Shown in pieces: positions 8,796 through 17,310 of a stretch of 64,000 nucleotides of DNA. The notes below the pieces were generated by a model, which made no database searches, was not told the DNA's origin, and saw only the letters and a program-made list of their open reading frames with translations. The first letter of the stretch is position 1; every line of letters begins with the position of its first letter. Both the position numbers and the translations under genes were made by a program. This stretch comes from Novosphingobium sp. GTDB lineage: Bacteria; Pseudomonadota; Alphaproteobacteria; Sphingomonadales; Sphingomonadaceae. The stretch is taken from the NCBI GenBank assembly GCA_017745295.1, contig JAGHZR010000005.1:62001-126000 (forward strand). Reading direction: 5' to 3'.

Positions 8796-8808
8796 CGCGC
8801 CGTCTCCC

Positions 8809-9714
8809 TCAGGCCGTGCCCCAGACCTTGCGCGGCGGCGCGCGCTCGGCCAGCAGCCGCTCGACTTGCGCGCCAACGTCAGCGGGCTGCCAGCGGGCCG
8901 CCTGATCGACGAACGGCCCTTCGCGCCAGCCCTGCTCCAGCATGATCTTGCCGCCTTCCAGTTCGAAGATGCAGCCGGTGACATGGGCGCTTTCAGCCGA
9001 TCCCAGCCAGACCACGGTGGAGGCGACGTTGGCCGGGTCCATCACGTCGAACGCGGATTCCTGCGTCGCCATCTTGTCGGCAAAGGCCTGCTCCGTCATG
9101 CGCGTGCGGGCCGAAGGGGCCAGCGCATTGGCGGTAATGCCATAGCGGCCGAGTTCGGCGGCCTGCACCAAGGTCAGCGCGGCAATCCCGCCTTTCGCGG
9201 TCGAGTAGGCGGCCTGCGCGATGGAGCCCTGAAGCCCCGCGCCGGAGGAGGTGTTGATGATCCGCGCGTCCACCGGCTTGCCCGCCTTCTGCTGCCCGCG
9301 CCAGTAGTCCACCGCGTGGCGAGAGAGGCAGAAATGGCCGCGCAAGTGGACGTGCATGGTCGCATCCCACTCTTCCAGAGTGGCCGAAACGAACATGCGA
9401 TCGCGCACGATGCCGGCATTGTTGACCACGACATGAAGGTCACCGAAAGCGTCCAGAGCGGCACCTACGATGCGCTGAGCGGCGTCCCAGTCGGTAATGT
9501 CCTCGTAATTGGCCACGGCCTTGCCGCCGGCGGCGCGAATTTCCTCCACCACACCGTCGGCCGCGCTGGTATCGCGCCCGTCACCGCCCAGCGACGTGCC
9601 GATATCGTTGACGACGACACTGGCCCCTTCGGCCGCGAAGGCGAGTGCGTAAGCCCGGCCCAACCCGCGCGCGGCGCCGGTGATGATGACGGTACGGTTG
9701 TCGCAGATTCCCAC
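8809..9714 (-). CDS. SDR, 17-beta-HSD type 4-like (Rv3548c-like)
   Basis: This 301-aa short-chain dehydrogenase has TGAARGLGRAYALAFAAEGA, NDIGTSLGG, NNAGIVRDRMF and the catalytic YSTAKGG segment. The long NDIG insertion and the C-terminal ARW...P extension are typical of 3-hydroxyacyl-CoA dehydrogenases related to HSD17B4 that work in steroid side-chain beta-oxidation. A closely similar protein is encoded in the mycobacterial ring C/D cluster. The GTG at 9714 is chosen because AGGAG lies eight bases upstream; an alternative GTG at 9723 overlaps the previous stop. The predicted role is oxidation of a 3-hydroxyacyl-CoA. Confidence 0.75.
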   Translation of the reverse strand: MGICDNRTVIITGAARGLGRAYALAFAAEGASVVVNDIGTSLGGDGRDTSAADGVVEEIRAAGGKAVANYEDITDWDAAQRIVGAALDAFGDLHVVVNNAGIVRDRMFVSATLEEWDATMHVHLRGHFCLSRHAVDYWRGQQKAGKPVDARIINTSSGAGLQGSIAQAAYSTAKGGIAALTLVQAAELGRYGITANALAPSARTRMTEQAFADKMATQESAFDVMDPANVASTVVWLGSAESAHVTGCIFELEGGKIMLEQGWREGPFVDQAARWQPADVGAQVERLLAERAPPRKVWGTA

Positions 9715-9719
9715 GAAAG

Positions 9720-10364
9720 TCACTCCTGTTCGATGGTTTGGGCCGCGCGGGCTTCGCGCGCGGCGGCGGTGCGGCCGGACAGGCGCACGGCAATGGCTTC
9801 CGACGCCAGTCTGCGGCGGTCGGGTTCGGGGGCGGGCAACGGCGTTACTTCGACGATGTCGGTCAGCGCTTCCCGCGCAAGGCGCTGGTATTCGCCTTGC
9901 CCGTCGTTGCGCCATGTCACCTGATGCGGTTCGAAGCTGCGCACGACTTTGGCGGGGTTTCCGGCGACAAGGCTGCGCGGCGGGGTTTGCGTTTCGGACT
10001 TCACCAGCGCCAGCGCGGCGACAAGGTTTTCCGGGCCGATCACGGCATCGTCCAGCACTACCGCGTTCATGCCGATCAGGCTGTTCTCGCCGATCTCGCA
10101 GCCGTGGATGATCGCCCCGTGCGCGATGGTCGCGCCCCGGCGGATCACCGTATCCCGGTTGGAATTGGCGTGGACGGTGACGCTGTCCTGGATCGAGCTG
10201 TCACCCTCCACCACGATGCGCCCGAAATCGCCGCGCAGCGAGGCGCCCGGCGCGATGAAGCAGCCGGGGCCGACGATCACGTCCCCGATCAGCGAGGCCA
10301 GCGGATGGACGTAGCTGGTCGGATCGACGACCGGCACGATCCCCTGATAAGCGTAGCAGGGCAT
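9720..10364 (-). CDS. gamma-carbonic-anhydrase-like hexapeptide protein (PaaY-like)
   Basis: This 214-aa protein is a left-handed beta-helix of hexapeptide repeats: IGDVIVGPGCFIAPGASLRG, then IAHGAIIHGCEIG and IGMNAVVLDDAVIG. The His residues expected to bind metal are in HAN, IAHG and IHG. Its order and length, including a C-terminal helical tail, resemble PaaY/CaiE, where PaaY acts as a thioesterase removing dead-end CoA esters in phenylacetate catabolism. A similar CoA-salvage role for stalled steroid CoA thioesters is inference. It starts at 10364, just after the thiolase stop, and is translationally packed with its neighbours. Confidence 0.75.
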   Translation of the reverse strand: MPCYAYQGIVPVVDPTSYVHPLASLIGDVIVGPGCFIAPGASLRGDFGRIVVEGDSSIQDSVTVHANSNRDTVIRRGATIAHGAIIHGCEIGENSLIGMNAVVLDDAVIGPENLVAALALVKSETQTPPRSLVAGNPAKVVRSFEPHQVTWRNDGQGEYQRLAREALTDIVEVTPLPAPEPDRRRLASEAIAVRLSGRTAAAREARAAQTIEQE

Positions 10365-10366
10365 CG

Positions 10367-11518
10367 TCAGAGCCGCTCGATAATGGTGACGTTGGCCTGC
10401 CCGCCGCCCTCGCACATGGTCTGCAGGCCATAACGTCCGCCCGTGCGTTCCAGCGCGCCCAGCAGCGTCGTCATCAGCCGCACGCCGGTCGCGCCGATGG
10501 GGTGGCCCAGCGCGATCGCCCCGCCCTGCACGTTCACCTTTTCGTGCGGGATGTTCAGTTCCTTCATCCAGGCGAGCGGGATCGAGGCGAAGGCCTCGTT
10601 GCATTCGAACAGGTCGATGTCCTCCACCCGCATGCCCGCCTTGGCGAGCGCGTGCTGCGTCGCCGGGATCGGGCCGGTCAGCATCCACACCGGGTTCGCC
10701 GCGCGGACCGAGATGTGGTGGATCCGCGCGCGGGGCTTCAAGCCATGCTCCTTCACCGCGCGTTTGCCGGCGATCAGCATGGCGGCGGCGGCATCGCAGT
10801 TCTGGCTGGCAACGCCTGCCGTGATCGCCCCGCCCTCCCGCACCGGATTGAGCGCGGCGAGCCCTTCCAGCGTGGTGCCGGCGCGGATCGTCTCGTCCCT
10901 CGCCAATCCCTCGAACGGAGAAACTTCGGCATCGAACCAGCCCGCATCCCAGGCCGCCTGCGCGCGCTGGTGGCTGGCGAGGCTGAATTCCTCCATCGCC
11001 GCGCGCGAGATGCCCCACTTTTCGGCGATCATCTCGGCCGAGCGGATCTGGTTCACCTCCTCATCGCCATAGCGCGCGTCCCAGCCCTTCGAGCCCTGAA
11101 ACGGGCTGTCGAAGCCATAGGCGACGCCCGCGAACATCGCGGCCGAGATCGGGATGGCGTTCATCGCCTGACTGCCGCCCGCGACGACAAGGTCCTGCGT
11201 GCCCGACATCACACCCTGCGCGGCGAAATGAACCGCCTGCTGGGAGGATCCGCACTGGCGGTCGATCGTCACGCCCGGGACATGTTCGGGCATTCCCGCC
11301 GCCAGCCAGGCGGTGCGGGCGATATCACCGGCTTGCGGGCCGATGGTGTCGCAGCACCCCCAGACGACATCGTCGACCAGCCCCGCATCGATGCCGGTCC
11401 GCTCGACCAGCGCTCTGATCGGATGCGCGCCCAGATCGGCGGGATGGACATGGGCAAGGCTGCCCTTCTTGCGGCCCACGGGGGAGCGGACGGCGTCGAC
11501 GATATAGGCTTCAGGCAT
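10367..11518 (-). CDS. thiolase, FadA5-like
   Basis: This 383-aa thiolase has TIDRQCGSSQQAVHFAAQG with the nucleophilic Cys, NEAFASIPLAW, ALGHPIGATG with the catalytic His and a C-terminal TMCEGGGQ with the second Cys. The QCGSSQQA active-site segment resembles FadA5, which releases acetyl- or propionyl-CoA during sterol side-chain degradation. It is adjacent to two FadE genes and a PaaY-like gene. The ATG at 11518 overlaps the end of the neighbouring FadE gene by a few bases; ten more upstream codons are open but unlikely. Exact substrate cannot be told from sequence. Confidence 0.8.
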   Translation of the reverse strand: MPEAYIVDAVRSPVGRKKGSLAHVHPADLGAHPIRALVERTGIDAGLVDDVVWGCCDTIGPQAGDIARTAWLAAGMPEHVPGVTIDRQCGSSQQAVHFAAQGVMSGTQDLVVAGGSQAMNAIPISAAMFAGVAYGFDSPFQGSKGWDARYGDEEVNQIRSAEMIAEKWGISRAAMEEFSLASHQRAQAAWDAGWFDAEVSPFEGLARDETIRAGTTLEGLAALNPVREGGAITAGVASQNCDAAAAMLIAGKRAVKEHGLKPRARIHHISVRAANPVWMLTGPIPATQHALAKAGMRVEDIDLFECNEAFASIPLAWMKELNIPHEKVNVQGGAIALGHPIGATGVRLMTTLLGALERTGGRYGLQTMCEGGGQANVTIIERL

Positions 11519-12569
11519 GGATGATCTCTCTGGTGGCCGCAGCGGCATGGGTTTCGCGGGCGAAAGTCTGGTCGGGGCCGGCTGGCTGGGTGAACAGGCG
11601 GGCGGCGATGCGCGCGCGGTGGAAGGCGGGCGTGCCCCAGCTTTGGGTCAGCGCCAGCGTGCGCTTGAGGAACAGGTGCGCGTCGACTTCCCAGGAATAG
11701 CCCATGGCGCCGTGCACCTGGATCGAAGCGCGGGTCGCCTTGTCCGCCGCTTCCAGCGCGGCGATCTTGGCGTGGCTGACGCGCGATCGCGCCTGCACGT
11801 CGCGATGGCCGATCTCGGCCGCGGCTGCCCGCACCACCGGCCGCGCGAATTCGATGGCGACTTGTGCGGAAGCGAGGTGGTGCTTCACCGCCTGATAAGA
11901 GCCGATCGGCTTGCCGAACTGCTGGCGCTCCTTGGCGTATTCCACCGCCATGTCGACCGCGCGCTGCGCAAGGCCAAGGCCCTGCGCGGCGGCGAACAGC
12001 GCTGCCCGGTCCAGCGCGAGATCCCAGTCGGCAAGACCAAGGTCTTCCGCATTGTCCGCATCCCATTCCACACGGAACAGGCGGCGCAGCGGGTCGATGG
12101 TTTCGACCGGCGTCAGGCGCACCTGATCGGCGCGGGCGAGGAAGGCATGGCCGTCACGCTCCAGCAGGATTGCGGCAGCGCGGTCGGCATCGACCACCAC
12201 CGGATTGAGCGGATGAGCGACGGCAATGGTCGCCTCCGGATCGGCCAGCAGCGGATGCTCGGGCGCCAGCGCCGCCAGCATCGGCGCGGCCACACCCGCG
12301 CTTTCGATCAGCGGTTCGGGCAGCGCGACGTATCCCGCTTCCTCGGCAATCAAGGCGAAGTCCAGTTCGCCAAGGCCCATGCCGCCCGCCTCTTCGGGCA
12401 GCAAGACCAGCGTGAAGCCGTTCTCGACAATTTCCGCCCAGCGTTCGGGGTCGGTGTTGTCGTCGCGCTCCATCATCTTGCGCCAGTGGTCGGGCGTGCA
12501 GGTATCGCCCAGCAGGGTGCGCGCGGTTACGGCGAACATCTGCTGTTCGTCGCTCAGGGTGAAGTCCAT
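11511..12569 (-). CDS. acyl-CoA dehydrogenase, short partner subunit
   Basis: This 352-aa FadE protein begins MDFTLSDEQQMF, carries the LPEEAGGMGLGELDFALIAEE loop in its N-terminal helical domain and GAMGYSWEVDAHLFLKR from about residue 287. It is shorter than typical homotetrameric acyl-CoA dehydrogenases and lies next to a full-length FadE (12584-13729), as in the paired steroid FadE subunits of actinobacteria. The middle domain is poor in FAD-binding sequence, consistent with a half-site subunit (inference). ATG at 12569 is preceded by GGGAGGG. Confidence 0.8.
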   Translation of the reverse strand: MDFTLSDEQQMFAVTARTLLGDTCTPDHWRKMMERDDNTDPERWAEIVENGFTLVLLPEEAGGMGLGELDFALIAEEAGYVALPEPLIESAGVAAPMLAALAPEHPLLADPEATIAVAHPLNPVVVDADRAAAILLERDGHAFLARADQVRLTPVETIDPLRRLFRVEWDADNAEDLGLADWDLALDRAALFAAAQGLGLAQRAVDMAVEYAKERQQFGKPIGSYQAVKHHLASAQVAIEFARPVVRAAAAEIGHRDVQARSRVSHAKIAALEAADKATRASIQVHGAMGYSWEVDAHLFLKRTLALTQSWGTPAFHRARIAARLFTQPAGPDQTFARETHAAAATREIIHA

Positions 12570-12583
12570 GGCCGTGCCCTCCC

Positions 12584-13729
12584 TCAGCGCGGCAGGCCGA
12601 GCATGCGCTCGGCGATGATGTTGCGCTGGATCTCGTTCGATCCGGCGTAGATCGGCCCGGCCAGGGCGAAGATGTAATCGTCCAGCCAGTCATGCTCGCC
12701 CGGCTGGACGACCAGTTCGGCCTTGGGGCCGAGGATCGACAGCGCGGTCTGGTGCAGGTGGATGTCCAGTTCCGACCAGAAGATCTTGTTCGTCGATGCC
12801 TCCGGACCGATCTTCGCGCCCGCCATAAGCCGCGATGCGGTCTGGTAGATCGACAGCGCATAGGCATCGGCATTCATGAAGGCGCGCACGACATCGGCTT
12901 CCAGAACCGGATCGGCATCCTGCTTGTGGTCCTGCCACAGCCCGGCCAGCGCGGCGGCGGCGACCTGATAGCGTGCCGGGCTGCGCAGCATCAGCCCGCG
13001 TTCGAACCCGGCGGTCGCCATGCAGATATGCCAGCCCTGCCCTTCGTCCCCCAGCCGGTTGAAGGCGGGGACGCGCACGTCCTCCAGGAAGATTTCGGCA
13101 AAGCCGACATGGCCGTTGATCTTGCGGATGGCGTTGACGGTGACGCCCGGTGCATCGAGGGGGAAGAAGATCAGGCTCATCCCCTTATGCCGTTCGGTGC
13201 CCGGTTCACGGAACAGGCCGAAGGCCCAATCGGCAAAGACCGCGCGGCTGGACCAGATCTTGTGGCCGTTCAGCACATAGTCGTCGCCGTCCCGCACGGC
13301 CGTCGCCCGCACGCCGGCAAGGTCGGACCCCGCCTGCGGCTCGGACCAGGCCTGCGCCCAGATCTCCTCTCCCGATGCCATCGGCGGCAGGAAGCGTTGC
13401 TTCTGTTCGGGCGTGCCGAACTCGATCAAGGTGGGGCCCAGCAGGAAGATGCCGTTCTGGTTGACCCGGCCGGGCGCACCGGCGCGGTAGTATTCCTCCT
13501 CGAAGATCAGCCATTCGATCAGGTCCAGCCCGCGCCCGCCGTACTCCTTGGGCCAGGTGACCATGCCCCAATCGCCGGATTTCAGCGTGCCTTCCCATTC
13601 GCGGTGCGCCTCGAACCCTTCGCGCGTGGCGTCGAAGTGCTCCAGCGGCTCGGCCGGTACGTGCGCTTCAAGCCATGCGCGCACTTCGGCGCGGAAGGCC
13701 TGCTGTTCGGGAGTGTAGGACAGGTCCAT
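12584..13729 (-). CDS. acyl-CoA dehydrogenase, long subunit of pair
   Basis: This 381-aa FadE has the family motifs WPKEYGGRGLD, WSEPQAGSDLAGVRATA, and IYAGSNEIQRNIIAERM at the C-terminus with Tyr361. The canonical Glu after this Tyr is Ala; a Glu in ATAGFERGLM may be the base, as proposed for related steroid FadEs. It overlaps the stop of the echA20 homologue by one base (TGATG) and is followed by its short partner with a 14-base gap. A role in desaturating a ring C/D or side-chain CoA thioester is inferred from the operon. Confidence 0.82.
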   Translation of the reverse strand: MDLSYTPEQQAFRAEVRAWLEAHVPAEPLEHFDATREGFEAHREWEGTLKSGDWGMVTWPKEYGGRGLDLIEWLIFEEEYYRAGAPGRVNQNGIFLLGPTLIEFGTPEQKQRFLPPMASGEEIWAQAWSEPQAGSDLAGVRATAVRDGDDYVLNGHKIWSSRAVFADWAFGLFREPGTERHKGMSLIFFPLDAPGVTVNAIRKINGHVGFAEIFLEDVRVPAFNRLGDEGQGWHICMATAGFERGLMLRSPARYQVAAAALAGLWQDHKQDADPVLEADVVRAFMNADAYALSIYQTASRLMAGAKIGPEASTNKIFWSELDIHLHQTALSILGPKAELVVQPGEHDWLDDYIFALAGPIYAGSNEIQRNIIAERMLGLPR

Positions 13730-14478
13730 CAGAACGAGGCCGCCTTGCCGGTTTCGACGAAGGCATCGCGCGATTTCTGGCTGTCCTCATGCATGTACAT
13801 TTCGAGCGTGAAGCCCTGTTCCCAGCGGTAGCCGCGATCGACATCGCGCGCTTCCAGCCCGTTCAGCGCTTCCTTGGCGATCACCAGTGCCTTGCGGGAC
13901 TTGCCAGCGATGCGCGCAGCGAAAGCGCGGGCCTCGATCTCCAGCTGATCGCGGGGGACCACCATCTCCACCGCGCCAAGGCGATAGGCTTCCTGCGCCG
14001 GGATATTGCCGCCGGTGAAGAAAGCCGCGCGCACTTTGTGCAGCGGCAGCATGCGCGACATGTGACTGGCGCCGCCCATGGCGCCGCGATCGATCTCCGG
14101 CAGAGAGAAATAGGCATCGTCCGCCGCGATGATCGTGTCCGATGAGCCGCAGATGCCGATACCGCCGCCGATCACGAACTTGTGCACGGCAACCACCACA
14201 GGCACTTCCGCCTCGTGAATGGCCTTGAAGGTCAGGTAGTTGCCGCGATTGAGCAGCGGGATGCGTTCGGGGTGCGCCTGCATCTCCTTGATGTCCACGC
14301 CGCCGCAGAAACCGCGCCCTTCCGCGCGGATCAGCACGCAGTGGACTTCGGGATTGCGCGCCGCTTCGTTGATGATCGCGGGCAGGCTGTTCCAGGTTTC
14401 GCTGTCGAAAGCGTTGACCGGCGCCACGTCGAAGACGATTTCGGCGATCCGGTCCTGAATGGTGCAAGTAATCGGCAT
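13729..14478 (-). CDS. echA20: EchA20-like ring-opening enoyl-CoA hydratase/hydrolase
   Basis: This 249-aa crotonase-fold protein matches mycobacterial EchA20 (Rv3550, about 247 aa) in distinctive segments: an N-terminal MPIT, the oxyanion loop RAEGRGFCGGVDIKEMQ, GGGIGICGSSD, LPEIDRGAMGGASHMSR and YRWEQGFTLEM. EchA20 hydrolytically opens ring D of the HIEC-CoA intermediate before IpdAB opens ring C. The gene is directly downstream of ipdC and upstream of a FadE pair. Start ATG at 14478 with AGGATAACC upstream. Similarity to ordinary enoyl-CoA hydratases is lower than to EchA20. Confidence 0.85.
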   Translation of the reverse strand: MPITCTIQDRIAEIVFDVAPVNAFDSETWNSLPAIINEAARNPEVHCVLIRAEGRGFCGGVDIKEMQAHPERIPLLNRGNYLTFKAIHEAEVPVVVAVHKFVIGGGIGICGSSDTIIAADDAYFSLPEIDRGAMGGASHMSRMLPLHKVRAAFFTGGNIPAQEAYRLGAVEMVVPRDQLEIEARAFAARIAGKSRKALVIAKEALNGLEARDVDRGYRWEQGFTLEMYMHEDSQKSRDAFVETGKAASF

Positions 14479-14495
14479 GGGTTATCCTCTTCCGT

Positions 14496-15581
14496 TCAGG
14501 CCGTAACGGGTGCGGCCGCGGATACGCCGAGCGCGGCAAGCCTTTCGCGCGCCTCGGCCATGATGCTGTCGACAAGCTGCTGGCAGCTCGGCACTTCGCG
14601 GATGCGCCCGCCGACGACGCCGGTGGCCATCACGCCGTTCTCGATATCGCCTTCCACCATCGCCTTCTGGATCAGCATGGGCATGGTGGCGGCCATCATC
14701 GCCTGTTTCAGCGGCATCGCGCCGTGCGCGGTCATGCCGCGTGCGCTGCCGATGAAATCGCCCCACGATGCACCGGTCTGGCGCTTCATCGCGCGGCCCG
14801 CCTCCAGCGCGCGTAGCCACATGGCCAGCGGGCCGGACTTCTCGATCCGGTCCATCAGCCGCGTGCGCACCATGCGCTGGGGAATGCCGTCCAGCTTGGT
14901 GGTGACGACGATGCCGTCGGTGGAGGCCGCAAGATAAGCGGCCTTGGCGCTGTCCGGCACCGGGCTTTCCTGCGTCAGCAAGAAGCGCGTGCCCATGGCG
15001 ATGCCCACCGCGCCATAAGCCAGTGCCGCCACCAGTCCGCGCCCGTCGGCAAAGCCGCCGCTGGCGATCACCGGCACCTGGACGGCATCCAGCACTTGCG
15101 GCAGCAGCACCGTGGTCGGTACCGATCCGGTGTGTCCACCGCCCTCACCGCCCTGCACGTTGACCATGTCCACGCCCAATTCGACCATCTTCTGCGCATG
15201 CTTCAGCGCGCCGACAGTGGGGATGCAGAGGATGCCGGCGTCCCTGAACGCGCCGATCATTTTCGCGTTCGGACCGCGCCCGAAGGAGACGGCGCGCACC
15301 TGTTCGCGGTTTTCAAGGATCAGCTCCACGATCTTGTCGGCACCGGGCTGGAAGCTGTGGAAGTTGACGCCGAAAGGCCGGTCCGTACCGCGGCGGACTT
15401 CCAGCAGCTTCGCCCGCGCCTCGTCCGGCGTCATCACCGCCGCGCCCAGAAAGCCGAAGGCCCCGGCGTTCGAACTGGCGATCACCAGAGAGGGTTCGGC
15501 CACCCAGCCCATCGCGGTCTGGATCACCGGCACCTTGCAGCCCAGCCGCTCGACAAGGATGGTGCGGAGAGGGTCGCTCAT
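14496..15581 (-). CDS. ipdC: IpdC-like flavin-dependent oxidoreductase (nitronate monooxygenase family)
   Basis: This 361-aa TIM-barrel flavoprotein belongs to the 2-nitropropane dioxygenase family. It shows VIQTAMGWVAEPSLVIASSN, NFHSFQPG, the FMN-phosphate loop GGEGGGHTG and PVIASGGFADGRG followed by GAVGIAMGTRFL. IpdC (Rv3553) is a member of this family that introduces the double bond before steroid ring D opening. The neighbouring ipdA, ipdB and echA20 genes make this assignment strong. The ATG at 15581 forms a TGATG overlap with the upstream crotonase and has GGAG seven bases before it; a GTG three bases earlier is possible. Confidence 0.85.
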   Translation of the reverse strand: MSDPLRTILVERLGCKVPVIQTAMGWVAEPSLVIASSNAGAFGFLGAAVMTPDEARAKLLEVRRGTDRPFGVNFHSFQPGADKIVELILENREQVRAVSFGRGPNAKMIGAFRDAGILCIPTVGALKHAQKMVELGVDMVNVQGGEGGGHTGSVPTTVLLPQVLDAVQVPVIASGGFADGRGLVAALAYGAVGIAMGTRFLLTQESPVPDSAKAAYLAASTDGIVVTTKLDGIPQRMVRTRLMDRIEKSGPLAMWLRALEAGRAMKRQTGASWGDFIGSARGMTAHGAMPLKQAMMAATMPMLIQKAMVEGDIENGVMATGVVGGRIREVPSCQQLVDSIMAEARERLAALGVSAAAPVTA

Positions 15582-16480
15582 CACGCCTCTCCCGCTTGTT
15601 TTTTATTCGCCGCGGCCATGGCGCGGCCGTCGAGGCCGGCGATGGAATTGCCCTGCACCAGATCGTTCTGGGCATGGGCGAAGTGGTGCATGTGGAACAC
15701 CGCATCCATCGCTGTGCGCTTGCCGCGCAGTTCCTCGACATGATTGACCGCCTGCTTGGTCAGCCAATTGCCAAGGCGCGGCTGCGCGGCCAGTTTCGCG
15801 GCCATTGCCGCCGCTTCCTCGCGCAGTTTCTCAGGCGGGACGATCTTGTTGACCATGCCGAACTGCTCGGCACGCTGCGCGCTCATCCGCTCGCCCAGCA
15901 GCAGGAATTCCTTGGCGACGCGCGGCGGCAGCTCGAAAGCGTGGGCGAAGTATTCGACGCCGGGAATGCCCATGCGGTTGACCGGATCCTGGAAGAACGC
16001 GTCTTCCGAAGCGACGATCAGGTCGCAGACCCAAGCCAGCATCAGCCCGCCGGCGATGCAGGCGCCCTGCACCATGGCGACGGTGGGCTTGGAAATGTCG
16101 CGCCAGCGGCGGCACATGCCCAGGTACTGCTCCTGCTCGCGGGTATAGAGCAGCTCCGCCGCCGGCTTGTTGACATGGCCCGGCACCATCAGCCGGTTGT
16201 CGAACGCCTTGTGGAGATCGCGCCCCGGCGTGCCGATGTCGTGCCCGGCGGAGAAGTGCTTGCCATTGCCCGCCAGCACGATGACCTTCACCGCATCGTC
16301 CTGCACGGCGCGGTTGAAGGCATCGTCCAGCGCATAGGTCATCTGGCCATTTTGCGCGTTGTTGAAGTCCGGCCGGTTGAGCGTCACCCAGGCAACCGCT
16401 CCGTCCACTGCATAGAGCACGGGACTCTCGGTCTCGTACGTGATCTCGACCTTTTTCGGTTCGACCAGATCGTCGCTCAT
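15581..16480 (-). CDS. enoyl-CoA hydratase/isomerase family protein
   Basis: This 299-aa crotonase-family enzyme is longer than classical enoyl-CoA hydratases. It has the oxyanion-hole segments AGNGKHFSAGHDIGTPGRD and QGACIAGGLMLAWVCD and a family-typical C-terminal helix ending HAQNDLVQG. It lies between ipdB and ipdC with TGATG coupling to ipdC and 20 bases after ipdB. It could hydrate the side-chain enoyl-CoA of HIP, a step for which the actinobacterial gene is less certain. I do not recognise a specific characterised orthologue. Confidence 0.8.
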   Translation of the reverse strand: MSDDLVEPKKVEITYETESPVLYAVDGAVAWVTLNRPDFNNAQNGQMTYALDDAFNRAVQDDAVKVIVLAGNGKHFSAGHDIGTPGRDLHKAFDNRLMVPGHVNKPAAELLYTREQEQYLGMCRRWRDISKPTVAMVQGACIAGGLMLAWVCDLIVASEDAFFQDPVNRMGIPGVEYFAHAFELPPRVAKEFLLLGERMSAQRAEQFGMVNKIVPPEKLREEAAAMAAKLAAQPRLGNWLTKQAVNHVEELRGKRTAMDAVFHMHHFAHAQNDLVQGNSIAGLDGRAMAAANKKQAGEA

Positions 16481-16500
16481 GGTGCCTCTCCCAATCCCGC

Positions 16501-17310
16501 TCAGGCCCTGACGGCCGGCGGGTTGTCCTTGATGACGGTGGCGCGGATGTCGTGCGGATCGAGCGCGGCGATCACTGCCAGCGCCTCTGCATCGGGCAGC
16601 GGCGTCACGGTGATTTCCGGCGCATTTTCGAGCGGGAAGCCGGTCGCTTCCTGCACTTCCTCGAACGTGACGCCGGGGTGCAGCGAGACGACGCGGATCG
16701 CGTTATCCGTGCCCGCGAAGTCCATCACGCAAAGGTTCGTGACGATGCTCTTGAGGTCGACGCCGGAGTAATTGCCGCCCGCCACGCGCTTGGCCGGATT
16801 GTAGCCGACGCCGGAGATCATATCGACTTCGCCCGGCACGAAGACGCGGGGGCCATGTGCGGGGAAGAAGAACGAATTGGCGTGGTAGATCGTGTTGCCC
16901 GGAAAGCCACGCACGCCCAGCATCTGCGTCTTGGGCTGGCGATAGGTGCCGCCCATGTACGAGAGGTTGATCTGGCCGAACCGATCGAGCTGCGTCGGCG
17001 TCACCATCGCGTGGCGGCGGCCGGTCCACACCGCGCTGTCGAAGAAGCGCGAGAACGGCAGGTAGCCCGCCGGCTTGCGATCGTCATAGGCGCGCGGGCC
17101 GATCGGCACCGGCTGTTCCACCAGATAGGCCTCGCCATCGGTCATCATCAGTTCGGGGCTGTGCGTCAGCTTGGCGAGCCCGGCGGCAAGGCGCGGCACC
17201 GGGCCGACGCCTGTGGCGATCACTTCGCCATTGCCCCGGAAAGCCTTCGAGGCGGCGAAAATGCAGAGTTCTGCCAGTGTGATCGTGCTGATCGTTGTTA
17301 CCTGGGTCAT
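16501..17310 (-). CDS. ipdB: IpdB-like CoA-transferase family beta subunit (COCHEA-CoA hydrolase)
   Basis: This 269-aa protein is a class I CoA-transferase beta-subunit homologue: ELCIFAASKAFRGNGEVIATGVGPVPRLAAGLA at the N-terminus and MTDGEAYLV and YNPAKRVAGGNYSGVDLKSIVTN further on. IpdAB is a heteromeric enzyme that uses this fold to hydrolyse ring C of the COCHEA-CoA intermediate rather than to transfer CoA. It lacks the SENG active-site glutamate loop of true beta subunits where I look for it, fitting IpdB. The ATG at 17310 overlaps the ipdA stop by one base; a long open frame upstream to 17643 lies inside ipdA and is spurious. Confidence 0.85.
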   Translation of the reverse strand: MTQVTTISTITLAELCIFAASKAFRGNGEVIATGVGPVPRLAAGLAKLTHSPELMMTDGEAYLVEQPVPIGPRAYDDRKPAGYLPFSRFFDSAVWTGRRHAMVTPTQLDRFGQINLSYMGGTYRQPKTQMLGVRGFPGNTIYHANSFFFPAHGPRVFVPGEVDMISGVGYNPAKRVAGGNYSGVDLKSIVTNLCVMDFAGTDNAIRVVSLHPGVTFEEVQEATGFPLENAPEITVTPLPDAEALAVIAALDPHDIRATVIKDNPPAVRA

